Below, piece by piece: positions 47,081 through 48,799 of a stretch of 48,799 bases of DNA (position 1 is the first letter of the stretch; each line of letters opens with the position of its first letter). Both the position numbers and the translations under genes were made by a program. Source of the DNA: Cellulomonas gelida (GTDB lineage: Bacteria > Actinomycetota > Actinomycetes > Actinomycetales > Cellulomonadaceae); assembly GCF_006538725.1 (NCBI RefSeq), contig NZ_BJLQ01000028.1:1-48799 (forward strand), in the 5' to 3' direction. The notes under the pieces are model-generated. The model did no database searches, was not told the origin of the DNA, and saw only the letters and a list, made by a program, of their open reading frames with translations.

Positions 47081-47296
47081 GTGACAGCGACAACGACCGA
47101 ACCGCTCACCGCAGCCGACCGCTGCGACCGCTGCGGTGCCCAGGCCTACGTCCGCGTGGTGCTCCCCGTGGGCGAGCTCCTGTTCTGCGCCCACCACGCC
47201 CGCGAGCACGCTCCGAAGTTCGCCGAGCTCGCGACGCACGTGCACGACGAGACCGACCGACTGCTCGAGGAGCACGGCGCCGGCGCGGTGCGCTGA
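47081..47296 (+). CDS. Small zinc-ribbon-like protein (DUF7455-type)
   Basis: A 71-aa protein: VTATTTEPLTAADRCDRCGA, then AYVRVVLPVGELLFCAHHAREH and a helical tail. CDRCG plus CAHH form a probable zinc site. This small family is widespread in actinobacteria, often near rpoD-type sigma or topoisomerase genes, and has no known function. GTG 47081 is taken as the start, 6 nt after a TTGTAT -10-like element; a TTG four codons earlier is unlikely. It is divergent from parE across 232 nt and ends at a strong shared terminator. Confidence 0.78.
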   Translation: MTATTTEPLTAADRCDRCGAQAYVRVVLPVGELLFCAHHAREHAPKFAELATHVHDETDRLLEEHGAGAVR

Positions 47297-47314
47297 GCCC
47301 GCCCCACTCGACGA

Positions 47315-47347
47315 CGAGGCCCGGACCGTTCGACGGTCCGGGCCTCG
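47315..47347. terminator. Bidirectional terminator between zinc-ribbon gene and uxaC
   Basis: A perfect 15-bp stem CGAGGCCCGGACCGT / ACGGTCCGGGCCTCG closing a TCG loop lies between two convergent genes, the tightest hairpin in the window. Confidence 0.85.
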
Positions 47348-47368
47348 CCTCGTCCCCTCCCGAGACCC

Positions 47369-48793
47369 TCAGAGCCGGAACACCTCACGAGGGCGTCCGT
47401 CGACCAGGTCGACGATCGCCTCCGCGGCCTCGTCCTCCCTCAGGCGGTGCTCGGCCACCAGGCGCGCGAGGTAGCCCGCGTCCAGGCGCCGCGCCATGTC
47501 GTGCCGTGCCGGGATCGAGCACAGCGCACGCGTGTCGTCGATGAACCCGCTCGTCCGGGACAGCCCCGCGGTCTCGGTGACGGCCGACCGCCACCGTCGC
47601 ACCGCGTCCGGTGCGTCGAGGAACCACCACGGCGCACCGACGTACACCGACGGGTAGAAGCCCGCGAGCGGTGCGAGCTCACGGGAGAACGTGCTCTCGT
47701 CGAGCGTGAAGAGCACCAGCCTGAGGTTCGGGTGGGTGCCGTACCGCTCGAACAGCGGCCGCAGCTCGTCGGTGAACGAGCCGCGCAGCGGGATGTCGTG
47801 CCCGGTGTCGGGGCCGAACCGGGACAGGGTCGGGCCGTGGTGGCCGCGCCGGACGCCCGGGTGCAGCGTCATGGTCAGCCCGTCGTCGACGGACATGCGC
47901 GCCATCTCGAGCAGCATGTGGCGACGCAGTGCCGTCGCACCCGCCGGGTCGATCTCACGTCGCACCGCCCGCGCGTACAGCCGCTCCGCGTCCGCGGCGT
48001 CGAGCGCAGCGGTGCCGACGTCCTCGTGGCTGTGGTCCGCCGACACCGCCCCGTGGGCGCGGAAGTGCTCGCGACGCTGCTCCATCGCCAGGACCCAGCC
48101 GGCGTACGTGCCGGTGTCGACGCCCGCCGTCGCGCCCAGACGCGTCACGTCGTCGACCCACGCCGACCGGCCCGACTCGAGGTACCGGTCGGGACGGAAC
48201 GTCGGCAGGACGCGCCCCTCGAAGGTCGGGTCCGCGCTGAGGATCAGGTGCGCGGCGAGGTCGTCGGTGGGGTCGTCCGTCGTCGCCATCACCTCGATGC
48301 CGAAGCGACGGAACAGCGCGCGCGGGCGGAACTGCGGCTCCCGCAGGCACGCCGAGATCCGGTCGAAGATCGCGTCGGCCGTGGCCGGGCCGGGCTGCGC
48401 CTCGATCCCGAAGACCTCGGCGAGCTCGGACTCGAGCCAGTACCGCACCGGTGTCCCCCGGAAGACCGCCCAGTGCTCGCACAGGTGCCGCCAGGCGCGC
48501 CGCGCCGCGTCCTCCGCGAGCGGGCCTTGGCCGACGCCGAGCTCGTCGAGCGCGACGCCCGAGGCGTGCAGGAGTCGCGTGACGTAGTGGTCGGGCGTCA
48601 GGAGCAGGCTCGTCGGGTCGGCGAACGGCTCGTCGTCCACCAGCAGCCGCGCGTCGACGTGCCCGTGCGGCGACAGGATCGGCAGGTGCTGCACCTGCTC
48701 GTACAGGCGCCGGGCGATGGGCCGCAGCTCCCTCTCGAACGGCAGCAGACGATCGGGGTGCAGCGCTGTCGTGGGCGCCGTGAGCACGCTCAT
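47369..48793 (-). CDS. uxaC: Glucuronate isomerase
   Basis: A 474-aa amidohydrolase-fold isomerase that converts D-glucuronate to D-fructuronate and D-galacturonate to D-tagaturonate in hexuronate catabolism. Visible motifs are the metal-binding HxH in LSPHGHVDARLL, EVMATTDDPTDDLAAH, LTMTLHPGVRRGHH and FYPSVYVGAPWWFLDAPDAV. Length fits the family (about 465-475). The ATG at 48793 is complete and preceded by GGAG within the last six bases of the window, so the N-terminus is intact. The rest of the hexuronate operon (uxaB/uxuA types) is expected to the right. It fits an organism degrading pectin or glucuronoxylan. Confidence 0.95.
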   Translation of the reverse strand: MSVLTAPTTALHPDRLLPFERELRPIARRLYEQVQHLPILSPHGHVDARLLVDDEPFADPTSLLLTPDHYVTRLLHASGVALDELGVGQGPLAEDAARRAWRHLCEHWAVFRGTPVRYWLESELAEVFGIEAQPGPATADAIFDRISACLREPQFRPRALFRRFGIEVMATTDDPTDDLAAHLILSADPTFEGRVLPTFRPDRYLESGRSAWVDDVTRLGATAGVDTGTYAGWVLAMEQRREHFRAHGAVSADHSHEDVGTAALDAADAERLYARAVRREIDPAGATALRRHMLLEMARMSVDDGLTMTLHPGVRRGHHGPTLSRFGPDTGHDIPLRGSFTDELRPLFERYGTHPNLRLVLFTLDESTFSRELAPLAGFYPSVYVGAPWWFLDAPDAVRRWRSAVTETAGLSRTSGFIDDTRALCSIPARHDMARRLDAGYLARLVAEHRLREDEAAEAIVDLVDGRPREVFRL

Positions 48794-48799
48794 GACTCC

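Overview
The window is a very GC-rich stretch of about 48.8 kb. It looks like the chromosome of a Cellulomonas-like or related Micrococcales actinobacterium. The basis is codon use saturated with G or C at third positions, actinobacteria-specific families (DUF3000, SepH, DUF3093, DUF3159, DUF3710, DUF4193, GuaB1), many GTG starts and probable leaderless transcripts, together with a pyruvate formate-lyase pair and glucuronate isomerase that suggest a facultatively fermentative, plant-polysaccharide lifestyle. I see no tRNA, rRNA, insertion sequence, prophage or CRISPR array. The region reads as core chromosome with a few accessory insertions.

Left part (1-8 kb): a YbaB/EbfC-like protein on the minus strand, then DUF3000, a LuxR-type regulator with a degenerate receiver domain, an RNase D-like HRDC protein, and a fadA-fadB beta-oxidation operon preceded by a 16-bp palindromic operator candidate. 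A mycothiol-dependent-isomerase-fold protein follows.

8-20 kb: pflB and pflA on the minus strand, separated by an 11-bp-stem hairpin; dxs for isoprenoid precursor synthesis; a DUF4126 membrane protein; an alpha/beta hydrolase; a tightly overlapping operon of guaB1, a class I glutamine amidotransferase, a NudL-type Nudix hydrolase and an aminoglycoside-phosphotransferase-like kinase; and a small two-helix membrane protein. At 19426-19930 lies what I read as a 5'-truncated, frameshifted serpin relic.

20-34.5 kb: aconitase with a MarR-type palindrome upstream, a 54-aa protein, a TrmA/RumA-type RNA methyltransferase and a KimA-like potassium permease. Two TrkA-type RCK proteins are transcribed divergently from the permease. 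The DUF3159, OB-fold and DUF3710 operon, dut, DUF3093, DUF4193, suhB, a TRIC-type channel and sepH follow. From memory, RNase D/DUF3000, dxs and the trmA-to-suhB stretch match the Mycobacterium tuberculosis order Rv2680-Rv2701c, so this is an ancient actinobacterial neighbourhood into which the pfl genes, aconitase and others have been interleaved.

34.5-48.8 kb: thymidine kinase; a DUF5998 plus alkaline-phosphatase-superfamily phosphodiesterase operon; a 931-aa GNAT/acyl-CoA-synthetase-like lysine acetyltransferase divergent from topoisomerase IV subunit A (parC); a YhhN-family lysoplasmalogenase; a tandem GNAT protein; topoisomerase IV subunit B (parE); a small zinc-ribbon protein; and uxaC running off the right edge.

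Features that recur across the window are -10 boxes of the form TANNNT placed 6-8 nt before start codons, which suggests leaderless mRNAs, and well-formed GC hairpins at most operon ends.
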